DNA of 7,304 bases from Acidimicrobiaceae bacterium (lineage in GTDB: Bacteria; Actinomycetota; Acidimicrobiia; Acidimicrobiales; Palsa-688): positions 1 through 7,304 of the forward strand of contig JAUTXM010000031.1 in NCBI GenBank assembly GCA_030838025.1, given 5' to 3'. Below the pieces are notes generated by a model, which saw nothing but the letters and a program-made list of their open reading frames with translations, was not told the origin of the DNA and ran no database searches. The first letter of the stretch is position 1; every line of letters starts with the position of its first letter. The translations under genes and the position numbers were made by a program. This document shows, in pieces, positions 1 through 5,471 of the stretch.

Positions 1-1752
1 GAGGTCGTCCGCCAAGGCGTGGTGGCCATCCGGGAGGCGCTGCCGGTCGAGGTCGGCGAGAGCCTCGAATCACTCCGGGCCCTGGAAAAGGACCTGTCGT
101 TTACCGGCGTCCGCCTGCGGCTCGCCTGGGGCATGGCGTGGCGGCAAGCGCGTGCCCGCCGGATTCTCGTGGCGGCCGCGGTCGCCTCGTTCCTGTTGGT
201 GGGACTCGGTATTTGGGCGCTGGTGACGGGCAGGGTGGCGGGGATCCTGGCGCTCTACGGGGCCGCGGCCCCACTGGCCGTGGCCGCCGTGACGGGCCTG
301 CGCGACGCCCTGGGCGGTGTCCGGACGTGGGCGGCGAAGACGGCGGAGGTGATCCGCAGCGCCGAGCAGCGGCGGGGCGAGGAGCGGCGCCGCCAGGTCG
401 ATGCCATCGCCAAGCGCGAGGAGGACCTGCGACTCGACGTGCAGCGCCTGGCCCTCGAAGCGGTCGCCAAGGCCGCCGAGGTGAAGCGGGCCCAGGCCGC
501 CCTGGTCGAGCTCGGAACCGACATTCGCGAACTCGCCCCCGGCCGGCGGCTGTCGCGATTCATCGAGCAGCGAACGGTGGGCGAGGAGTACGCCAAGTAT
601 CTGGGCGTCATCGCGCTCATCCGCCGGGACTTCGAGGAACTCGACCGCCTCATGCGCGGCGCCCGAGCGGCGGCCGCAGCCGCAGCCGCCGCCGCAGCCG
701 CGGGCATCGCGGGCGCTGATTCGGGCGTGACCGACGACGACCTGCCCCGAATCGACCGCATCGTGCTGTACATCGACGACCTGGACCGGGTCCCCGCCCA
801 GCGGGTGGTCGAGGTCCTCCAAGCGGTTCACCTGCTGCTGGCCATCCCGCTGTTCGTGGTCGTCGTGGCGGTCGACCCGCGCTGGCTGCTGAAATCGCTG
901 CAACACCACTACGCCGCCATGCTGGCCGGATCCGACGGGGCCGAGCGTGGCGACGGGTCCGAACTCTGGGCGGCGCACTCCTTCAACTACCTGGAGAAGA
1001 TCTTCCAGATCCCCTACACGCTCGATCCGATGGAAACGACGGGCTACGAACGGCTCATTCGCAGCCTGATGGCGGCGGCGCCCACGACCGCCGGCACCGC
1101 GGCGGGTGTGGAGGAGGGGGGAAAAGGGGGCGCGTCCGGTGACGACGCCGTGTTGTCGACCAGCGAGGCGCGCGCCGCGGTCGAAGCGACGCGCCATCGG
1201 GCGGCCGAATACGACATCACGCCGCGCGGGCTGGAGATCGACGAACGCGAGGTCCGGTTCATGGCTCGGCTGGCCCCGATGATCGCCACGCCTCGGGGGG
1301 CCAAACGCCTGGCCAACACCTACCGCCTGATCCGGGCGTCGGTGCGGGGCGCCGACCTGGCTGCCTTGGTGGGGTCCGGCGCCGACGGGGCCGACGGCGG
1401 CGACTACCCGGCAGTACTGGTGCTGCTGGCGGTGCTGGTCGGCTACCCCAACGAAGCGCCGGCGGTCTTCGAGTGCATCAGGGACAGCCAGGCGGGCACC
1501 TGGCGCGACGTCGTCGCCGCGATCGAGGCAGGCGACGCGGCAACCGACGCGGAATCGGGGGCGGTGGCGGTCGCAGAGGTGAGGCAACGACTGGCGCGTC
1601 AGTTGAACGACCTGAGTGACGCCGCGGGGCCCGAAGGCTCGCTGGCCCCGTTCCGGCGCTGGTTGCTGCACGTCGCCCGCTACTCGTTCCAAACCGGCCG
1701 GGCGCTGCTCGCCACCCCGTCCCCGCCGCCGCCGGCCGCGCCCCTCCGCTGA
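1..1752 (+). CDS. KAP-family P-loop NTPase, C-terminal part (5' end outside window)
   Basis: Predicted membrane-associated ATPase of the KAP group in the STAND/AAA-like P-loop NTPases; its cellular role is unknown. The frame is open to base 1, and no Walker A motif is visible, so the true start lies upstream; the GTG at 19 is not a credible start. Two hydrophobic helices lie at about 163-225 and 238-300. A charged, coiled-coil-like helix follows (about 331-528), then a 12-alanine run (667-702). The Walker B strand is IVLYIDDLDR (760-789), followed by VVVVAVDPRWL. The segment YLEKIFQIPY (988-1017) and the helix TPRGAKRLANTYRLIR (1288-1335) are typical of the C-terminal half of KAP domains. Two membrane helices between Walker A and B are a known KAP feature. 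A Gly/Ala-rich linker (about 1072-1152) and a Pro-rich tail are extras. KAP proteins include the phage-exclusion protein PifA, so a defence role is possible but nothing nearby supports it. It is convergent with the next gene. Confidence 0.9.
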   Translation, partial: EVVRQGVVAIREALPVEVGESLESLRALEKDLSFTGVRLRLAWGMAWRQARARRILVAAAVASFLLVGLGIWALVTGRVAGILALYGAAAPLAVAAVTGLRDALGGVRTWAAKTAEVIRSAEQRRGEERRRQVDAIAKREEDLRLDVQRLALEAVAKAAEVKRAQAALVELGTDIRELAPGRRLSRFIEQRTVGEEYAKYLGVIALIRRDFEELDRLMRGARAAAAAAAAAAAAGIAGADSGVTDDDLPRIDRIVLYIDDLDRVPAQRVVEVLQAVHLLLAIPLFVVVVAVDPRWLLKSLQHHYAAMLAGSDGAERGDGSELWAAHSFNYLEKIFQIPYTLDPMETTGYERLIRSLMAAAPTTAGTAAGVEEGGKGGASGDDAVLSTSEARAAVEATRHRAAEYDITPRGLEIDEREVRFMARLAPMIATPRGAKRLANTYRLIRASVRGADLAALVGSGADGADGGDYPAVLVLLAVLVGYPNEAPAVFECIRDSQAGTWRDVVAAIEAGDAATDAESGAVAVAEVRQRLARQLNDLSDAAGPEGSLAPFRRWLLHVARYSFQTGRALLATPSPPPPAAPLR

Positions 1753-1757
1753 GGCAG

Positions 1758-1783
1758 GCCCGCCCGCGGCGCGCTTGGCGGGC
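1758..1783. terminator. GC-rich hairpin between convergent genes, possible bidirectional terminator
   Basis: A perfect 7-bp inverted repeat, GCCCGCC (1758-1764) and GGCGGGC (1777-1783), encloses a 12-nt loop. It sits in the 30-bp gap between the TGA of the KAP gene and the TAG of the opposing membrane-protein gene, touching the latter stop codon. The position suits a shared terminator. No U-run follows on either strand, so it is not a canonical intrinsic terminator, and a hairpin of this size is not rare in such GC-rich DNA. Confidence 0.4.
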
Positions 1784-2862
1784 TACGCCCCCCGGAAGTA
1801 CTCCAGGCGGATGTCCAGGCTGTCGGGTAGCACGATGTTGGCCACCGGGCCGGGATCGCTGGGGCGCAGGAAGTACTTGTGGTCGGACCGAAAGAGCAGT
1901 TTCAGCCCGGAATAGGCGTACTTGTAGGCGGCGTCGGTCGGGTCGAGCCTGGTCTCGACCACCGGCGCCTGAAGGTAGAGGCGCTTGGCGGAGTACACCA
2001 CGACGCTTGGCTGGGTGGGGAGCAGGCTGTCCACGGTGGCGGCCAGGTTGCGACCCTTGATGGCGGCGTAGTGCGAGACATTCCAGAACACGCTGAGCAC
2101 CAGGATCAGCACGATCAGCGTGGCGCTCACGGCGCGCAGCCCCCGCAGCTCTCCGGCCGCCCCGCCGCCGTGGCCGCCGTGTCCGCCGTGGCCGCCAGCG
2201 AGAAACCGGCGGTAGAGGCCGGCGGCGTAGACCCCCAGAACGATGCTCAACGTGACGCACACCGGCGAGGCCACGTAGATCAGCGATGACGGGTGCCGCA
2301 CCCGGGCCCCGGCGATCCCCGCGGCCAGGCAGGCGGCCGCGAGGACGGCGATCGCGATGGTCATGGGCCGCAGGATGCGCTGGATATGGGCGTCGATGGC
2401 CCGCGAGACTCCGAGGCCGCCGGAACGATCCACCCAGGCGACGATGGCCGAGTGGATGCCCAGGCCTGCCAGCGCCGCCAGCAAGGCGACGACCAGGGGC
2501 CCGAACATCGACGACATGCTGCGCAACAGGTAGTCCTGGGTGGAGTACCCGAGCAAGCTGTCGTCGAGGCCCAGCTGGTGGGCCTCGATGCTCGTCCGTG
2601 TCCAGCCGAAGTAGTAGAGCAGGGCGGTGACCGCCGACGTCGGCCCGACGACCGATCCGATCCCTCGAACCGTGGCCCGCAATGACCGCGTCGGATCGGC
2701 GCCGCCGGCGTCGGGCGGTTGCACCGGCGCGGACTTGGGCGGGAGATCGGTGGACGGCGATGCCGTCGGCGCGGCGTCGTGGGGCGCCGGCGGGACGGCG
2801 AGCGGCGCCTCCTTCGACTGGTCAATCCGCGCAGTTGGCGCCGATCGGCGGGCACCCCCCAT
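1783..2862 (-). CDS. Uncharacterised five-helix membrane protein
   Basis: A 359-residue protein whose family I cannot name. I chose the ATG at 2862-2860 because it lies 5 bp past the stop of the upstream lipoprotein gene; the longer frame (to 2976) would overlap that gene by more than 100 bp. Residues 1-60 are Pro/Ala-rich and probably disordered. Hydrophobic segments lie at about 66-86, 120-144, 165-186, 193-216 and 243-262. A GGHGGHGGHGG loop (about 223-233) lies between helices 4 and 5. Residues 263-359 form a soluble C-terminal domain with many Tyr, Arg and Asp residues. The stretch LLYYFGWTRTS...LLGYSTQDYLLRS after helix 1 looks like a conserved motif, and I have a weak memory of similar actinobacterial hypothetical proteins. 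It is the last gene of the leftward operon, so it probably acts with the lipoprotein and secreted protein at the envelope. No catalytic motif is visible. Confidence 0.82.
   Translation of the reverse strand: MGGARRSAPTARIDQSKEAPLAVPPAPHDAAPTASPSTDLPPKSAPVQPPDAGGADPTRSLRATVRGIGSVVGPTSAVTALLYYFGWTRTSIEAHQLGLDDSLLGYSTQDYLLRSMSSMFGPLVVALLAALAGLGIHSAIVAWVDRSGGLGVSRAIDAHIQRILRPMTIAIAVLAAACLAAGIAGARVRHPSSLIYVASPVCVTLSIVLGVYAAGLYRRFLAGGHGGHGGHGGGAAGELRGLRAVSATLIVLILVLSVFWNVSHYAAIKGRNLAATVDSLLPTQPSVVVYSAKRLYLQAPVVETRLDPTDAAYKYAYSGLKLLFRSDHKYFLRPSDPGPVANIVLPDSLDIRLEYFRGA
2164..2190. repeat. Three tandem 9-bp units encoding Gly-Gly-His
   Basis: Three units of kCCGCCGTG (GCCGCCGTG, GCCGCCGTG, TCCGCCGTG) run head to tail. 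Read on the minus strand they encode a Gly/His run in the loop between predicted helices 4 and 5 of the membrane protein. Exact 9-bp units can expand or contract in frame by slippage, and clustered histidines can bind metal ions. Both points are inference. Confidence 0.75.
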
Positions 2863-2867
2863 TCCGG

Positions 2868-3563
2868 CTAGGGCTTCGGCGGAGTGGGAAAGTTGGGCAC
2901 GAACTTCGGGTCCGCCCGGTGCGCCGCCAGGAGGCCTTTGGTCCAGTTGTAGACCAGGGTTCTCGCAGTGTGGCAATCGGCCACTTTGGTGAACGAGGAC
3001 GACCAGTTGGGAATGGTGAGCCCGTCGCTGGTCACTCTGAAACCACAGTCGATTGGCAGCTTGACCTGCTGGAAGTCGGTCTGGGCGATGCTCCAGTGTG
3101 CCAGGCAGGCGTGGGCGGCGGCGGTGTAGAGCAAGGTGAGCTGGTCGGGCACACCGCCTTCTTTCCAGGTTGCGGTGGTGGGGGCCTCGGCCTGTTCGAC
3201 CTGGCGCAGCAACGGCCCGCAGTTACCAGCCGCCAGCAATTCGAACGCCTTCGTCCCTGGGGGAAAGACCTGATCGACGACGCCTACCGGGAGGTACGGG
3301 TCGTTGGCGCGGGTCGTCGGCGTCGTCTGCAGCGGGCCGGTGAGCGGTGTTTGGGGCGGGCCCCCGGGTTGGTTGGTGGTGTCGGTGGTCGCGGCGGCAA
3401 CGGTCGAGTCGGTCGCGCCGGTGCCCCCGCCGGAGCCCCCGGAACCACCGCCACAGGCCGCCGCGAGGAAGAGCAGAAGCGCCAGGAGCGGGAATGCGGC
3501 GGCCCTGGCGGTCGTGGCCGTCGTGATGTGAACTGACGCCTGTTGTCGATGCCGCAGGGCCAT
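2868..3563 (-). CDS. Putative lipoprotein with four-cysteine domain
   Basis: A 231-residue exported protein of unknown function. The ATG at 3563-3561 is preceded by a strong purine-rich ribosome-binding site (GGAAAGGGGG), which favours it over the upstream in-frame ATG at 3656, inside the preceding gene. Residues 1-36 form a signal peptide with a basic n-region (MALRHRQQ) and a hydrophobic core (FPLLALLLFLAAA). Cys37 in LAAACGGG is a good lipobox-type lipidation site, although position -3 is Ala rather than the usual Leu. A flexible Gly/Ser/Thr/Pro linker runs to about residue 87. The folded part (88-231) has four cysteines (115, 152, 173, 197), enough for two disulfides, and the helix-like stretches LLYTAAAHACLAHWSIAQ and CHTARTLVYNWTKGLLAAH. 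It ends in a Pro-rich tail. It is the middle gene of the leftward operon, 46 bp after the secreted protein and 5 bp before the membrane protein. I do not recognise the domain. Confidence 0.87.
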   Translation of the reverse strand: MALRHRQQASVHITTATTARAAAFPLLALLLFLAAACGGGSGGSGGGTGATDSTVAAATTDTTNQPGGPPQTPLTGPLQTTPTTRANDPYLPVGVVDQVFPPGTKAFELLAAGNCGPLLRQVEQAEAPTTATWKEGGVPDQLTLLYTAAAHACLAHWSIAQTDFQQVKLPIDCGFRVTSDGLTIPNWSSSFTKVADCHTARTLVYNWTKGLLAAHRADPKFVPNFPTPPKP

Positions 3564-3578
3564 CGATTCCCCCTTTCC
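3564..3578 (-). promoter_or_regulatory. Strong ribosome-binding site of the lipoprotein gene
   Basis: Read on the minus strand the sequence is GGAAAGGGGG, then AATCG, then the ATG. It matches the canonical GGAAAGGAGG except for one A-to-G change that can still wobble-pair with 16S rRNA. It fixes the start at 3563 and resembles the site in front of the secreted-protein gene. Confidence 0.75.
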
Positions 3579-3609
3579 TGTGACGTGTCGGGCGCGATCG
3601 TGCGGGCGG

Positions 3610-5292
3610 TTAGGAGACGGTGAGGGACGCGTTCGAGGTGTTTCCGGTCCCCCCATTGTTCGATGTCACCGTGACCGCGTTGTTCTTCTGGCCGGTGGTG
3701 GTGGCGGACACCTTGACCGAGAAGGTGCAGGTGGCGCCGGCCGACAAGGTGGCCCCGGCGAGTCTCACCGTGCCCGACCCGGCGACGGCGGTGATGGTGC
3801 CGGATCCGCACGAGCCGACCAGTCCATTGGGGTTGGCCACGACCAGTCCCGCGGGCAACGGGTCGGTGAAGGCAACGCCTTTGAGCGCTCCCGGGTTGGC
3901 CGCGGGGTTGGTGATCGTGAAGGTCAGCGTTGTCGTCGCGCCGAGCGCGATGGTGCCGGCCCCGAATGCCTTGACGATCTGTGGGGGCGCCAGGACTTTG
4001 AGGGTGGCCTTCGATGTCGCGCTCGTCCCGCCGTTGGCGGACGTGACGGCGACCGTGTTCTTCTTCTGGCCCGCGGTGGTTCCGGTCACATTGACGGAAA
4101 ATGTGCAGCTGCCATTGGTGGCGAGCGTCGCCCCGCTCAGGCTGACGGCGCCGGAACCGGCGACCGCCGTGATGGTGCCTCCGCCACAGGAACCGGAAAG
4201 GGCGTTCGGTGTGGCCACGAGTAGCCCAGCCGGGAGGGAGTCGGTGAACTGCACTCCGGTGAGCGCCACCGTGTTGGCAGCGGGATTGCCGATCGTGAAG
4301 GCGAGCGTCGTGGTCGCGCCGAGGGGGATCGATCCCTTCTGGAACGACTTGGTGATCGTCGGGGGCGACACGCTGCTCGAAACCGTTACCGATTCGCCGG
4401 GATCGTTGCATTGCGCCAGGCGCGCCATGTAGTTGGTGTCGCCGCTGTAGCTGACGGTGAAGCGGTATGTCCCGGCACCCGTGGAGGAAAACGCCGCCGT
4501 CGCGCTTCCATTCGACACCGATTTGGTCGACGTCATCGAGGCGCCGGAGCAGGTGCTGTCGTTGGGTCCGAACAGGTTGAAGGTAACGGTCCCCGTGGGC
4601 GTCGGGCCGCTCCCGGCGGCTGTCAACGTGGCGGTGTCGGAGACGGTCGTACCGGCCGCTGACGCCGCCGTGGACAGGCCCGGGATTCCCTTGTTGACGG
4701 TGTTGGTCAGTTTGACGCCGACCGCGGGCATGAGACCGCTCGTCGAGCTGGTGGCTTGCACGAACAGGTTGGTCGACGTCTGCACCCCCACTGCGGGATC
4801 GACGTCGATGCTCGGCACCTTGGTAACGGCGAGGACCATGTTGACGGTGCAGCGGTCAGGTCCCGTCCCCGCCCCGGGTCCCTGCAACACCACGGCGGTC
4901 GAGGGCGTGAGCGTGACCGCACCACTGGCATCGGGCGCCGACACCGTAAAGGTGACCCCGGCGCACGCGGTGCCGGCGGCGCCGGTGGCCGGCGACGACA
5001 GGTGGAAGACACCGGGATCGGGGGAGGGGCAGACGGTCGTGCCGGAAGGAGCGGCTCCGCACGAAGGTGCCAGCCGGATCACAGTAACGGTCAGGGTTTC
5101 GGTTTGATTCGGAGCCGTATTCAGGTTCTGCACGGTGAACGATCCGGCGAGATTCCCGTTTCCGACACCGGCACCGCTCGGCCAGGACAGCGAAATACCC
5201 ATCGAGACATTGGCCCCGGCCACACCCGCCGGGATTACAACCGCGGCGGCCGCCAGGGTCAACAGCACCGTGACCCGAAGAAGTGCCCTCAT
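3610..5292 (-). CDS. Secreted multi-domain surface protein (Ig-like domain plus two DUF11-like repeats)
   Basis: A 560-residue exported protein, probably a surface or matrix protein. I chose the ATG at 5292-5290 because a G-rich ribosome-binding site lies 4 nt upstream and a signal peptide follows directly (MRALLRVTVLLTLAAAAVVIPAGVAGA, likely cleaved after Ala27). Residues 28 to about 205 form an N-terminal beta-rich domain with cysteines 78, 88, 110 and 148 and the motifs SLSWPSG, DPGVF and GTACAG. Residues 212-308 resemble a bacterial Ig-like Big_3_5 domain (PTGTVTFNLFG...GTYRFTVSYSGDTNY) with cysteines 248 and 295. Two ungapped repeats follow (310-435 and 436-560), of the DUF11/isopeptide-like conserved-repeat type (LGATTTL, NPAAN, FTDSLPAGL, SCGGGTITAVAGSG, TCTFSV), each with one cysteine pair. 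All ten cysteines thus fall into even sets within domains. There is no LPXTG motif, no C-terminal helix and no charged tail, so the mode of attachment is unclear. It is the first gene of the leftward operon; the ligand is unknown. Confidence 0.88.
   Translation of the reverse strand: MRALLRVTVLLTLAAAAVVIPAGVAGANVSMGISLSWPSGAGVGNGNLAGSFTVQNLNTAPNQTETLTVTVIRLAPSCGAAPSGTTVCPSPDPGVFHLSSPATGAAGTACAGVTFTVSAPDASGAVTLTPSTAVVLQGPGAGTGPDRCTVNMVLAVTKVPSIDVDPAVGVQTSTNLFVQATSSTSGLMPAVGVKLTNTVNKGIPGLSTAASAAGTTVSDTATLTAAGSGPTPTGTVTFNLFGPNDSTCSGASMTSTKSVSNGSATAAFSSTGAGTYRFTVSYSGDTNYMARLAQCNDPGESVTVSSSVSPPTITKSFQKGSIPLGATTTLAFTIGNPAANTVALTGVQFTDSLPAGLLVATPNALSGSCGGGTITAVAGSGAVSLSGATLATNGSCTFSVNVTGTTAGQKKNTVAVTSANGGTSATSKATLKVLAPPQIVKAFGAGTIALGATTTLTFTITNPAANPGALKGVAFTDPLPAGLVVANPNGLVGSCGSGTITAVAGSGTVRLAGATLSAGATCTFSVKVSATTTGQKNNAVTVTSNNGGTGNTSNASLTVS
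3613..3987 (-). repeat. Second DUF11-like repeat of the surface protein
   Basis: Encodes residues 436-560. It aligns without gaps to residues 310-434, offset by 126 residues, with identical blocks such as LGATTTL, GTITAVAGSG and CTFSV and the cysteine pair 495/522. The DNA copies have diverged, so this is an old duplication rather than a recent slippage product. Confidence 0.85.
3988..4365 (-). repeat. First DUF11-like repeat of the surface protein
   Basis: Encodes residues 310-435, beginning PPTITKSF and ending ATLKVLA, with the cysteine pair 369/396. It is the partner of the adjoining repeat at 3613-3987. Two such beta-sandwich modules in tandem usually form a stalk in bacterial surface proteins; that role is inferred here. 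Confidence 0.85.
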
Positions 5293-5310
5293 GATTCCCC
5301 CCCCGTTCCT
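5293..5310 (-). promoter_or_regulatory. Ribosome-binding site with an eight-G run before the surface-protein gene
   Basis: On the minus strand the order is AGGAAC, eight G (5304-5297), AATC, then the ATG at 5292. It supports the chosen start. The lipoprotein gene of the same operon also has GGGGGAATC before its start. A pure eight-base homopolymer in a ribosome-binding site could change length by slippage. Confidence 0.65.
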
Positions 5311-5335
5311 CCGCCCTGACGACAAACCTACGCCA

Positions 5336-5386
5336 CTGAGCCCTACCTCCACCGGAAATGGGCTCAGCCGGACAAGGAGCCCGGCT
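5336..5386 (-). promoter_or_regulatory. Competing inverted repeats upstream of the surface operon
   Basis: CTGAGCCC (5336-5343) and GGGCTCAG (5360-5367) form a perfect 8-bp inverted repeat with a 16-nt loop. GAGCCC recurs at 5377-5382 and could pair instead with GGGCTC (5360-5365), so the middle arm has two alternative partners. A further stem, AGCCGG (5366-5371) with CCGGCT (5381-5386), overlaps both. The cluster begins 44 bp before the surface-protein ATG. If transcribed it would form mutually exclusive leader hairpins; if not, it could be an operator. No U-run follows, so a classical terminator is unlikely. Confidence 0.5.
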
Positions 5387-5412
5387 ATCCACCCCGAGGA
5401 CGGAAGAGCAGC

Positions 5413-5441
5413 TTGCCAGGGGGCGATTTACCCCGTACTAT
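5413..5441 (+). promoter_or_regulatory. Probable sigma-70-type promoter of the padR-ABC operon
   Basis: A -35 box TTGCCA (5413-5418, 5 of 6 to TTGACA) and a -10 box TACTAT (5436-5441, with the key T, A and final T) are separated by exactly 17 bp. Transcription would begin near 5448, giving a leader of about 24 nt before the padR ATG at 5472. The -10 box lies inside the inverted repeat at 5435-5455, as expected of a repressed promoter. Confidence 0.6.
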
Positions 5442-5455
5442 ACCCAGTATGCTAC
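5435..5455. promoter_or_regulatory. Inverted-repeat operator candidate for PadR
   Basis: GTACTATAC (5435-5443), spacer CCA, GTATGCTAC (5447-5455): 7 of 9 positions are symmetrical, with a perfect core ATAC-N3-GTAT (5440-5450). It is a local A+T-rich island in GC-rich DNA, overlaps the -10 box and is centred 27 bp before the padR start. PadR regulators commonly repress their own operon by binding such palindromes. On the minus strand the same site reads TATAGT (5442-5437), a good -10-like hexamer, though no matching -35 box was found. Binding by this PadR is inference. Confidence 0.6.
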
Positions 5456-5471
5456 TCAGTTGGTTCGGGCG

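Noticed and set aside
70..1692. Long minus-strand open frame of 540 codons opposite the KAP gene
   Set aside because: The plus strand encodes recognisable KAP motifs. The minus-strand product is rich in Arg, Gly, Pro, Gln and His, with no domain or start signal, as expected of an antisense shadow in GC-rich DNA.
1..1752. KAP NTPase as part of an anti-phage defence island
   Set aside because: Some KAP proteins exclude phages, but no nuclease, toxin, methylase or other defence gene is visible nearby and the N-terminal effector region is outside the window. Not enough to claim it.
2863..2976. A longer N-terminus for the five-helix membrane protein
   Set aside because: It would overlap the lipoprotein coding sequence by over 100 bp; the ATG at 2862 lies in standard operon spacing.
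2286..3536. Overlapping plus-strand frames (for example 2286-2630 and 2682-3536) as small genes
   Set aside because: They lie antisense to the membrane-protein and lipoprotein genes, lack ribosome-binding sites and have Arg/Pro/Gly-biased composition typical of shadow frames.
3564..3609. Promoter or terminator between the surface-protein and lipoprotein genes
   Set aside because: Apart from the ribosome-binding site, only a CGATCG palindrome was seen; there is no convincing -35/-10 pair or stem with a U-run, so read-through in one operon is more likely.
3620..4432. Plus-strand open frame of 270 codons opposite the surface-protein repeats
   Set aside because: It mirrors the repeat units of the minus-strand gene, has no ribosome-binding site and no recognisable domain. 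The minus-strand frame has a signal peptide and paired cysteines.
5358..5471. A longer N-terminus for the PadR protein from the ATG at 5358
   Set aside because: This extension would translate across the probable promoter and operator and adds 38 residues that are absent from the PadR family; the normal PadR N-terminus starts at 5472.
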